64,000 nucleotides of DNA from contig SEEL01000004.1 of assembly GCA_004144345.1 (NCBI GenBank), positions 1 through 64,000 of the forward strand. The letters run 5' to 3'. The position numbers were made by a program, and so were the translations under genes. Below, one piece after another: positions 50,167 through 58,600 of the stretch; position 1 is the first letter of the stretch, and every line of letters starts with the position of its first letter. A model generated the notes under the pieces. It made no database searches, was not told the DNA's origin, and saw only the letters and a program-made list of their open reading frames with translations. The DNA comes from Hyphomicrobiales bacterium (GTDB lineage Bacteria; Pseudomonadota; Alphaproteobacteria; Rhizobiales; Devosiaceae).

Positions 50167-50946
50167 ATGGAACTCGCCGACAAAGTAGCGCTGGTGACCG
50201 GCGCCGGATCGGGCATTGGCGCCGCGAGCGCGCTGGCGCTGGCCGCAGCGGGCGCCGACCTCGTGATCGTCAGCCGCACGGCGGACGAGATCGAGAAGGT
50301 CGCGGAGGCGATCGAGGGGCTCGGCCGCAAGGCGCTGGCGGTGACTGCCGATGTCGCCGACGACAAGGCGATGGGCCGCCTGATGGGGCGCATCAAGCGC
50401 AATTTCGGGCGGCTGGATTTCGTCCTCGCCAATGCCGGCATCAATGGCGTGTGGGCGCCGGTGGACGAGCTGAAGCCGGCCGAATGGGACGAGACCATCC
50501 GCATCAATCTGCGCGGCACGTTCCTGACCGTGCATCACGCGGTGCCGCTGATGCGCGAGGCGGGCGGCTCGATCGGCATTGTGGCCTCGATCAATGGCAC
50601 GCGGACGTTCACCTCGGCGGGCGCCAGCGCCTATGCGACGACCAAGGCCGGGCAACTGGCGTTCGGCCAGATGCTGGCGCTGGAGCTGGCGCGCGACCGC
50701 ATCCGCGTCAATGTGATCTGCCCGGGCGCCATCGGCACCGAGATTGACGACAATACGAAGAAGCGCCGCACGGCCAAGGCCAAGGTGCCGGCGAAATTTG
50801 CCAGGGGCACAGTGCCACTGACGGGAGGCAAGCCCGGAACGGCGCAGCAGGTGGCGGAGCTGGTGAGCTTTCTCGCTTCCGATCGCTCCAGCCACATTTC
50901 CGGAACGCCGATCTATATCGACGGCGCGCAGTCGCTGCTGGTCTAG
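50167..50946 (+). CDS. Short-chain dehydrogenase/reductase
   Basis: This 259-residue classical SDR has cofactor motif TGAGSGIGAASALALA, NAGI at the NNAG position (VLANAGINGV), catalytic Ser in VASINGTRTF, and Tyr-Lys in YATTKAGQ. The C-terminus (SFLASDRSSHISGTPIYIDGAQSLLV) is typical. AAGGAG lies 7 bases before ATG 50167. The substrate is unknown. It ends convergently next to the PfkB kinase. Confidence 0.9.
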   Translation: MELADKVALVTGAGSGIGAASALALAAAGADLVIVSRTADEIEKVAEAIEGLGRKALAVTADVADDKAMGRLMGRIKRNFGRLDFVLANAGINGVWAPVDELKPAEWDETIRINLRGTFLTVHHAVPLMREAGGSIGIVASINGTRTFTSAGASAYATTKAGQLAFGQMLALELARDRIRVNVICPGAIGTEIDDNTKKRRTAKAKVPAKFARGTVPLTGGKPGTAQQVAELVSFLASDRSSHISGTPIYIDGAQSLLV

Positions 50947-50947
50947 C

Positions 50948-51856
50948 CTAGCCGGCCAGCTTTTCGTGCGGCACCAGCGCGCCCTTGTGGCCGATGACGA
51001 TGGCGGCGAGGGCATGGGCCTCCGCTGCGGCGTCGAGCGGCGACAGGCCCTGCGCGCGGGCGGCGAGATAGGCGCCGTTGAAGCTGTCGCCGGCGCCGGT
51101 GGGGTCGACGCTTTTGGCGCCGGGCTTCGGCGCGACGAAGCCGCGCGATTCCCTGGCGGCGACGAAGGCGGGCTCGGCGCCGTTCTTGACCACCACTTCC
51201 TCGGCGCCCCAGCTCAGATAGCGCTCGGCCACGGCTTCCGGCGACGCATCGCCGAACAGCGCCTGCTCGTCGGGGAAGGTGGGCAGCACCACATCGGCGA
51301 GGATCGCGGCGGCGGCGATGGTCGAGCCCATCACGGCGGGCGAGGTCCACAGCGCCGGGCGCTCATTGGGATCGAACACCACGCGGGCGCCGCCCTGCTT
51401 GGCCAGATGCAGGGCCTTGAGCAGCTTGCCGCGGGCGCGGGCATGGAGGATGGCGAGGCTGATGCCGGAGAAATAGGCGATGTCGGCGCCCTCGAAGGCC
51501 TCGTAGAGCGCCTCGGGGTCTTCGGCCATGTAGCGGGCGGCGGACTGGCCGCGCCAATAGGTGAAATGGCGGTCGCCATCCTGCTGGTGGATCATGTAGA
51601 GGCCGGGGCGGCGGCCCTCGACCATCTGGATGTAATCGACGCCGATGCCGTTCTCGTCGAAGAAATCGGCCATCTGTCCGGAATAGAGATCGTCGCCGAG
51701 CGCCGTGACGTAGTCGACGTCCCACTCCTCGGGGAGCATGGCGCGCGCGTACCAGGCGGTGTTCAGTGTGTCGCCGGCATAGCCGAGGCGGTAATTGCCG
51801 TCCTCACCGCCCGACATCTCGATCATGCACTCGCCGACACTGACGAAACGGGGCAA
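50948..51856 (-). CDS. PfkB-family sugar kinase, 2-keto-3-deoxygluconate kinase-like
   Basis: This 302-residue protein starts at TTG 51856 with GAGGAG eight bases upstream; the frame is open upstream without a better start. It has FVSVGECMIEMSGGEDGNYRLGYAGDTLNTAWYARAML (KdgK-like N-terminus), FDPNERPALW and DPTGAGDSFNGAYLAAR with the catalytic Asp. KdgK phosphorylates 2-keto-3-deoxygluconate in pectin and glucuronate breakdown. A terminator hairpin separates it from the upstream nucleotidase. Confidence 0.85.
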   Translation of the reverse strand: MPRFVSVGECMIEMSGGEDGNYRLGYAGDTLNTAWYARAMLPEEWDVDYVTALGDDLYSGQMADFFDENGIGVDYIQMVEGRRPGLYMIHQQDGDRHFTYWRGQSAARYMAEDPEALYEAFEGADIAYFSGISLAILHARARGKLLKALHLAKQGGARVVFDPNERPALWTSPAVMGSTIAAAAILADVVLPTFPDEQALFGDASPEAVAERYLSWGAEEVVVKNGAEPAFVAARESRGFVAPKPGAKSVDPTGAGDSFNGAYLAARAQGLSPLDAAAEAHALAAIVIGHKGALVPHEKLAG

Positions 51857-51869
51857 ATCGAAACTCCTC

Positions 51870-51898
51870 AAAAAGCGAAGGGCGGCCGAAGCCGCCCT
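51870..51898 (-). terminator. Terminator of the 5'-nucleotidase gene
   Basis: A stem of AGGGCGGC and GCCGCCCT (51879-51898) closes a TTCG tetraloop on the minus strand and is followed by a U-rich tail (plus-strand A run at 51870-51874). It lies 26 bases past the nucleotidase stop and just before the kinase ribosome site, isolating the two same-strand genes. Confidence 0.8.
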
Positions 51899-51923
51899 CC
51901 TAACCTGATTATGCCGCTGGCGT

Positions 51924-53462
51924 CTACCGCTTGAGCGTGATGCGGCCTTCGACCTTGGCGTCGACGGTGCCACCGAGGGCGGTGACATAGTTGATCACCG
52001 TCGAGGCATCTAGGCCGCCGGCCGATTCATTGACCAGCGTCTCGCCATTCTTGAGCATGGTGTAGCCGTCGCCGCCATTAAGCTGGAAATGGCTGGTGGC
52101 GAGCTTGTACATGGCGGCCGGATCGAGCGGCGCTCCATTGACTTCGACCATGGTGACGCGCGAGCCCGCGGCCTTGGTCAGATCGGCTTCGACCTTGATG
52201 CCCGAGACCTGCGGGAAGCGGCCCGCACCGGCCTCTACCTGGCTGAAGCCGTTTTCGAGCGCCAGCAGCAGATCGGCGCCGCTGACGGTCGCGAGGACCA
52301 CCTTGTTGCCGAACGGCATTTCGGTGAACACGTCCTTGCGGGTCAGCACATGGCCGGCCGGATAGACCTTGTCGCCGCGGATACCGCCGCCGGAGTACAT
52401 GGCGACATCAGCGCCGGTGGCCGATTTGATGCCATCGGTGATGAGGTTGCCCCAGGCCGATTCCTCGCCGCGCACGACCGCACGGACCGAGCTCATCTCA
52501 TTGCTGAGCGTGCCGATCTCGACATTGAGCTCGGCATCGAGCTGGGTCTGGAACTCGGCGATCTTGGCCGCCGTGTCCGGATCGGGCTCGACGGTGGCGG
52601 TGTCGATGAAGCGGAAGTTCGGCCGCCAGGTGACCGAGCGCTTGGTGTCGCCATTCTCGGGCGTGACCGTGATGGCGAGGTCGATCGCCGTCAGCAAATT
52701 CGCGTCGTTCGAGGTTTCCACATAGCCGACGATGTCGTTGTAGTGGATGCGGTAGTCGTGATCGTGGCCGGACAGGATAAGATCGAACTTGCCACTGTTA
52801 TACATGGCCTCGTCCTGCGGATGGCTGGCATGGACGAGCGCGATGACGATGTCGGCACCCTGTTCCAGCACCGCATCGGCGCCGGCGATGGCGCTCTCGA
52901 CGGTGGGGGCGAATTTGTAGTCGCCCGGGCTCGACAGTTCCGGCGTCTCATCGGTCGCGACGGGCACGATGCCCACCTTGACCCCGGCGATCTCCTTGAT
53001 CACCGGCTCGGTGCTGAGGCCCTTGATGGGCGAGCCATCGGGGCTCGAGATGTTGACGGCCGTCCACGGGAAGACGGATTCGCCGGCGCGCTCGAGGAAC
53101 ACTTCGGGGCCGAAGTCGAATTCGTGGTTGCCCGGCACCGCGACATCGAACGGCACCAGATTGGTCAGCACGACGGTGTTGGCGCCGCCGTCAATGCCCG
53201 ACAGCAGCGACGGCGAGATCATGTCGCCCGAATAGAGATAGAGCATGTTGGGGTTGGCAGCCCGTTCGGCCTTGGCCAGCGCATTGAGGCGGGCAAAGCC
53301 GCCGCGCGGCCCGTCGACGCCGGTGTCGAACGAATCCATGTCGCCGGCTGCGAGGATGGTGATGTTGACCGTCTCGGGCGCCGGGGCGTCCTGCGCCAGC
53401 ACGGCCCCCGCCGATACGCTCAGCATGGCCGCCGCGGCCAGCCGGATGAAAGTCGATTGCAT
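51924..53462 (-). CDS. Periplasmic 5'-nucleotidase/metallophosphatase (UshA-like)
   Basis: This 512-residue protein starts at ATG 53462 behind GGGAG with a signal peptide ending AGAVLA. The metallophosphatase domain has LAAGDMDSFDTG (metal Asp; the usual NDxH is changed), SGDMISPSL, PGNHEFDFG, ALVHASHPQD and ILSGHDHDYR. The C-terminal nucleotidase domain has WGNLITDGIKSATGADVAMYSGGGIRG (split at residue 390) and FQLNGGDGY. Such enzymes release phosphate from nucleotides in the periplasm. A Pho-box-like site lies upstream. Confidence 0.88.
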   Translation of the reverse strand: MQSTFIRLAAAAMLSVSAGAVLAQDAPAPETVNITILAAGDMDSFDTGVDGPRGGFARLNALAKAERAANPNMLYLYSGDMISPSLLSGIDGGANTVVLTNLVPFDVAVPGNHEFDFGPEVFLERAGESVFPWTAVNISSPDGSPIKGLSTEPVIKEIAGVKVGIVPVATDETPELSSPGDYKFAPTVESAIAGADAVLEQGADIVIALVHASHPQDEAMYNSGKFDLILSGHDHDYRIHYNDIVGYVETSNDANLLTAIDLAITVTPENGDTKRSVTWRPNFRFIDTATVEPDPDTAAKIAEFQTQLDAELNVEIGTLSNEMSSVRAVVRGEESAWGNLITDGIKSATGADVAMYSGGGIRGDKVYPAGHVLTRKDVFTEMPFGNKVVLATVSGADLLLALENGFSQVEAGAGRFPQVSGIKVEADLTKAAGSRVTMVEVNGAPLDPAAMYKLATSHFQLNGGDGYTMLKNGETLVNESAGGLDASTVINYVTALGGTVDAKVEGRITLKR

Positions 53463-53538
53463 GAAAATATCTCCCTGAGGTTCTTGGTCGCCTAGAGGAT
53501 TCTGGCGGGCGGAATTCATTCCCGCGCTGCCCGCGATT

Positions 53539-53556
53539 ATGACAGCCCTGTCGCAG
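53539..53556 (-). promoter_or_regulatory. Pho-box-like site upstream of the 5'-nucleotidase
   Basis: On the minus strand the sequence is CTGCGAC-AGGG-CTGTCAT, two 7-base half-sites at the 11-base period of the PhoB box. The second half matches CTGTCAT perfectly and the first at four of seven positions. It lies 77 bases upstream of a periplasmic phosphatase gene, a classic PhoB target. Confidence 0.5.
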
Positions 53557-53692
53557 CTTTCCAGCGCTACGGAGTAACGATTTGGGATGACGGGGTTGCG
53601 ACGATTCTCCTTGCGGTTGGGTATGCCAAGACTTCCGGCGACCGCGCGGTCCCGGGTATGTCCTGCCGCAGCGCGCGTTGCGCCACGGACGG

Positions 53693-53747
53693 AGAGCGCG
53701 GAGCGCCTCCGATGCTTTAGCGAAGCGTTCGAGACGCTCCGCGCTCT
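53693..53747. repeat. Strong stem-loop in the non-coding gap
   Basis: A 13-bp perfect stem (53693-53705 with 53735-53747) encloses a 29-base loop that itself contains a short GCTTT/GCGAAGC-like pairing. There is no U-run, so it is not a simple terminator. It is a candidate structured RNA or protein-binding element. Confidence 0.6.
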
Positions 53748-54089
53748 TCCGCAACGGGATTTGAGGAACCAGTCGGGCGCGCGTAGCCTTGTTGCACCCC
53801 GGCGCGGTCTCTCACCCCGCCCGGTTAGCTCAACTACGGGTACCCGAAGGCTGGACCATACAGAGCACGACTGCCCCGCCCCCGCTGCTGCCACCCGCAC
53901 TTCGTCGGTACGCCGCGGTAGTCGGCGGCAGCAGGGGTATAATACACCCGCTGGAATCGACGTGGATAAGTTGGCCCAAAATCGCGGTGTGAGCTTAGAG
54001 CTGCCTGGGGAAACCGCTTGTTGAGCTAAGCCTCGGATGAACGCGTATTAGCGCTGTTCGAGGGGCGAATCGAAGCCTCCGCAAACCCG

Positions 54090-54440
54090 ATGTCATCCCC
54101 GCGAAAGCGGGGACCTCTGTTGCGGTGGCCGGTCCCGTGAACGGAGGTTCCCGCTTTCGCGGGAATGACCCGTTGGATGAGGGTGGGGCAAGACACAGTG
54201 CTGACTGCCCTGGATTTCCGCCTGCGCGGGAATGACGCGGTGGGTGTGGCTCGCCCCACCCACCGGCTGCGCCGGTCCCCCCTCCCCGGTGGGGAGGGAG
54301 GGGCTCCACCCAAGGTGCATCATGGTGCCAGCAGTCAGGTATCCCTCCTCGGCGCGCAGCGCTGGGGAGGGGGGACCAGCCGAAGGCTGGTGGGTGGGGT
54401 GGCAATGAAACGGAGATTCCCGCTTTCGCGGGAATGAATG
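54090..54440. repeat. Intergenic palindromic repeat block B
   Basis: Four short hairpins with the theme TTCCCGCTTTCGCGGGAATGA lie at about 54092-54116, 54146-54169, 54211-54237 and 54412-54436, in both orientations. Bases 54251-54397 repeat block A (40661-40803) with identical internal spacing. These dispersed elements occur only between genes. Confidence 0.8.
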
Positions 54441-54527
54441 AGACGCGGGTGCTTGGGGCCGCCCACCGCCGCTGTGCTGGCGCGGGGGAGGATATTTCCC
54501 GCTGCGGGTCAGGTCAGGGTGACGACG

Positions 54528-54848
54528 TCACCCCTGGCGGCTGGGGACGCGCATGATCAGGCCGTCGAGCTTGTCGGACACCTTGATCTGGCAGGACAAG
54601 CGGCTGTTCGGCTTCACCTCGAAGGCGAAGTCGAGCATGTCTTCTTCCATCATCGAGGGCGCCCCGACGATGTCGACGAAGGCTTCGTCGACATAGGCAT
54701 GGCAGGTGGCGCAGGTGCAGGCGCCGCCGCACTCGGCGATGATTCCGGGCACGCCGTTCATGATGGCGGTTTCCATCACGGTCGAGCCGTTTTCGGCCTC
54801 GGTGACGTACTCGGTGCCGTTGGCTTCAATGAAGGTGATCTTTGGCAT
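54528..54848 (-). CDS. [2Fe-2S] ferredoxin, adrenodoxin type
   Basis: This 106-residue electron carrier starts at ATG 54848 ([14 protein letters not shown]). The cluster ligands are in [15 protein letters not shown] (C-x5-C-x2-C) with the fourth Cys in RLSCQIKV. This is the vertebrate adrenodoxin/FdxB/putidaredoxin type, usually serving cytochromes P450, heme or Fe-S cluster assembly. No redox partner gene is adjacent. Confidence 0.93.
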   Translation of the reverse strand: MPKITFIEANGTEYVTEAENGSTVMETAIMNGVPGIIAECGGACTCATCHAYVDEAFVDIVGAPSMMEEDMLDFAFEVKPNSRLSCQIKVSDKLDGLIMRVPSRQG

Positions 54849-54903
54849 GGGCGCCGTATAGCCGGGGGCCAAAGGGCCCGCAAGCTGGCTACGCGTATGA
54901 CTG

Positions 54904-55293
54904 TTATGCCGCGTCCTTCAGCCGCTCCGCGATGAAGGCGGAGACTTCGTGCACGGCCATGTCGAGATCATCGATGCGCTCGGGATTGACCGGGGCGCCC
55001 TCGCGCAGTTCGGTCTCGGCGACACGGGCCAGTTCGGCGAGGGCGAAGGCCCCGACGCCGGCGGCGGCGCCGCGCAGCGTGTGGAGGTTGCGCAGCAATT
55101 CGTCGACATTCGTGCTGGCTTCGACCCGGCCGTAATAGACCCGGCTCATCTCGTCGAACAGGCGCAGCACCTCTTCCTCGAGACCGGGGTCGCCCAGGGT
55201 CTGCTTGCTCAGGTGATCGAGGTCGATGGGCCGGCGAATCTCCTCGCTGGGAAACTGGGCCGGAACGGCCTTTGCCGCGCTGTCACCACGCAT
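54904..55293 (-). CDS. Hpt-domain phosphotransfer protein
   Basis: This 129-residue stand-alone Hpt protein has the phosphorylatable His71 in [19 protein letters not shown] within a four-helix bundle ([19 protein letters not shown] before, [14 protein letters not shown] after). Such proteins shuttle phosphate between hybrid kinases and response regulators. It is divergent from the giant coiled-coil gene, and the shared intergenic region has a CtrA-type site, suggesting a link to cell-cycle control (inference). Confidence 0.88.
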   Translation of the reverse strand: MRGDSAAKAVPAQFPSEEIRRPIDLDHLSKQTLGDPGLEEEVLRLFDEMSRVYYGRVEASTNVDELLRNLHTLRGAAAGVGAFALAELARVAETELREGAPVNPERIDDLDMAVHEVSAFIAERLKDAA

Positions 55294-55640
55294 TTAACTC
55301 GCCTCACGCACGTTACGCACTGCTTTCTGGCAGCGCGCTAAACCCTAGTGAGCGCGTATGAATCGAGGCTTAAGCCGCACATTTGCAATCTTATCAATTC
55401 GGGCAACGGTCACCAAACCGCCCAAATTAACCTTTGCTTAAGATAGCGCTCGGTTTGCCTCAAATTGAATGTATGTTGTTGAGGTATACCCGGCGCGCGG
55501 CGGTGCGGGGTTGGGGTCGATGGCGGGCAATTTGAATCGCTTTTTACCCAAATGTACCGGGGTCCTGAAACGGGCACCGGTCCATTACAACTCAACCTGC
55601 CGTCCTAGTCGAATCCAGCCGACGTGAGAGTTGTAAGAGT
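55294..55640. other. Divergent promoter region of the Hpt and giant coiled-coil genes
   Basis: These 347 AT-richer bases carry no gene. The CtrA-type site lies in the middle, and a second CttAAG-rich patch (GGCTTAAGCC at 55368-55377) forms a short palindrome. The ribosome site of the plus-strand gene is weak (TAAGAG). Confidence 0.5.
55427..55441 (+). promoter_or_regulatory. CtrA-type binding site
   Basis: TTAA-CCTTTGC-TTAA matches the TTAA-N7-TTAA core bound by the alphaproteobacterial cell-cycle master regulator CtrA. It lies about 200 bases upstream of the giant coiled-coil gene and 134 bases upstream of the Hpt gene. One match is suggestive, not proof. Confidence 0.6.
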
Positions 55641-58600
55641 ATGGCGAAAAAATCCACGACCCCTCAGGAAGATCCCGCAAGCCTTGCCTTCTCGGCGGTT
55701 GAGGATGCCCTGAAGGACTCCGTCTTCGGCGATAATTCGGCCCCCGACTACCGCGACGAGCCCGAGCCTTCGGTCGCGACCGCCGCTCCCCGTCCCGCCG
55801 GTTCGCGCGCCGAGCGCGCCCGCGTCGCCGACAAGCAGGCCGCCATGTCCGGCTCGGTCGCCAATGACGACCGCTTCCAGGGCTCGCGTATTCTCTACGG
55901 CCTGCAGTCGCGCAACAATTCGACCCCCAGCTTCGTCGCGGTGATCATCTCGATCGTCTGGGTGGCCGCGATTCTCTCGATCGGCCTCATCCGCAATGGC
56001 AGCCAGTTCGGCACGGCTGCCTTCTGGGGCTCCAATGATTTCATCGGCCTTGTCGCCCTCGCCGTCATTCCGGTGCTGGGCTTCTTCGCCATCGCGACGC
56101 TGATCCGCCGCGCCCAGGATCTGCGCAACGCCGCGACCGCGGTCACCCATGCCGCGATCCGCCTCGCCGAACCCGAAACCACCGCGTCCGAAAAGGTCGC
56201 CTCGGTGGGACAGGCCGTGCGCCGCGAAGTGAATGCGCTGGGCGATGGCCTCGAGCGCGCCCTGTCGCGCGCCGGCGAGCTCGAAGTGATGATCCACAAT
56301 GAGGTCACCGCGCTCGAACGCACCTATTCCGACAATGAATCGCGCATGCGCGCGCTGATCCAGGAACTGGCCAGCCAGCGCGAAGCGGTGATCACCAATA
56401 CCGAACGCGTGCGCGAAGCCATCACCGAGAGCCATACCGGCCTCGTCTTCGACCTCGACATGATCAGCCAGCGCATCGCCGGCACGATCGTCGAATCCGG
56501 TGGCAACCTCACCAAGGCGCTCGAAACCGCCGGCAATTCGCTGAACGGCGCGTTCGGCGAGCGCACCGAAAGCTTCGTGTCGCTGATCGACCAGCGCACC
56601 AGCCATTTGCTGACCGCGCTCGACGACAGCGCCAGCCGCCTCAACATCACGCTGGAAGACCGTTCGGGTAACATCTCGGGCGCCTTCGAGAACCGCACGA
56701 ACGAACTGAGCCAGGTGATCGACGACCGTATCCAGCTGCTCACCGAGACGTTGGACGGCCGCGGCAACACGCTGGCCGAAGCCATCGAGAACCGCACCTC
56801 GTCGCTGGCCAAGCTCCTCAGCCAGGGCGGCATCACGCTGCTCGACCAGCTGCGCGACCGTGGCCATGAAGTCTCGTCGGCGCTCGACATGATCGGCAGC
56901 CGCATCGCTACCGACATCTCGTCGCGTTCGGGCGAGGCCGAGACGCTGATGCTGAACCTCAGCAAGCAGCTCGACGAAGCCATCTCGATCCAGGTCAACT
57001 CGATGGAGAGCAAGCTCCAGACCGCGATGATCGAACTGAGCGGCGCGCTTGACGACACGACCGAACGCGCCCGCGTCACCCTGATGGGCGCCGGTTCGCA
57101 GAACCTCACCCAGTTCGACGCCCGCCTCGACGAAATCGCCGTGGTCATCGACACCCGCCTCCAGGCCCTCGACGGCGTGGTTGGCGACAAGGGCGAAAAG
57201 CTCGTCGCCGCGCTCGAAAAGCACAATGCCGGCTTCGCCGCCCGCGCCAACGTGCTGGAGATGGCCCTCGACGAGAAGTCCGGCCACTTCAACGACATCG
57301 TCAGCCAGCGCACCCGCGAGATGATCGAGACACTGGGACAGCGTTCCAAGCAGATCACCGAAGTGATCGGCAACCGCTCGCGCGAAATCTCGGATGCCCT
57401 CGAAGGCCATTCGCAGATCCTCGCCGATGCGCTCGACCAGCGCACGCTGACGATCAACGAGACGCTGTCGACCCGCACCAGCGAGCTGGGCGAGACGATG
57501 CTCAACCGCGCCAGCGAGATCAACGAGATCCTCTCGGGCCGGACGACGCTGCTCGACAATTCGCTCACCACGCATGTGGCGCAGATCGGCACGGCCTTCG
57601 ACAGCCGCTTCGACAACATCAACAATGTGCTCGAGCAGCAGCATAATCTGCTGACCGAAGCGCTCGACCAGCGCACGCAGCTGCTCGCCTCGACCGTGGG
57701 CACCCGCTCGTCGGAACTGAGCGAAGCGCTCAACAACCGCACGCAGCAGCTCGCCGAAGTGCTGGGCACGCATACCGCGGCCATCGCCGGCGCCATCGGC
57801 GACCGCACGATGGAACTGGCCCGCACGATCGACGCGCAGGGCACCACGGCTCGTGACAAGATCGACCAGAGCCTCCGCTCGGTCACCGACATCATGGCCG
57901 ATCGCGCCACCGCCGTGTCCTCGCTCATTGCCAGCAAGGTCGCCGAGGTCAACGACAATCTCGGCCGCGGCATCGACACCGCGATTCTCCGCATCGCCGA
58001 TGCCGAGAGCGGCGTGACGGCCCGTATCGACGGCGCCGCCGCAACCGTGGGCGACAGCGCCCGCAAGGCCGCCGACATCATCGAGACCGGCGTCAACTCG
58101 GCGCGCAAGGCGATCACCGACATGGTCGACCAGCGCCTGGGCACCCTGCCCGAAGCGATCACCGCCCGCGCCGACATTACGGCCGAGCGCCTCGCCTCGC
58201 TCAACACGGCGATCAACACGGCCCTCGTGCAGTCGATGGCCGACCTCGAAGCCGGCGCCGACCGGATCGAGGAAACGATCAGCAAGCGCATCGTCGCCGC
58301 GACCGCCAACATCACGCTCGATGTGGCCGAAACCGCCGACCGCATGGACACCCATGTGCGCCAGGCTCTCGAGCAGATCCAGACGGCATCGCGCTCGATC
58401 GACGAACTCATCTCGATCAAGGCCGTGGCCGCCGCCGACGCCATCGAGAACCGCGTCAACAGCCTCAGCCAGTCGGTCAATGCGCAGAGCGACAATCTCG
58501 CCGCTCTGGTCAACGAACGCTCGGCGCAGCTCGAGACCATGCTCAATTCGCATGGCAACGTGCTGCAGGAAGCCCTCACCAACAGCGCGGCGCAGGCCGA

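Larger units (their letters stand above)
53463..54527. other. 1.06-kb non-coding gap with stem-loops and repeats
   Basis: No supported gene lies here; the open frame at 53587-54024 has Arg-rich, unconserved translation. Contents are a Pho-like box at 53539-53556, a strong 13-bp stem at 53693-53747, and a second hairpin near 53889-53936 (CTGCTGCC with GGCAGCAG) followed directly by TATAAT at 53938-53943. Four short TCCCGC-N-GCGGGA hairpins lie at 54090-54440 and the large repeat at 54251-54397. Part of it could encode a structured RNA. Confidence 0.55.

Noticed and set aside
53587-54024. 145-codon plus-strand open frame in the gap after the nucleotidase
   Set aside because: The translation is Arg-rich without recognisable family, there is no ribosome site, and it overlaps strong stem-loops. 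It is better read as non-coding.
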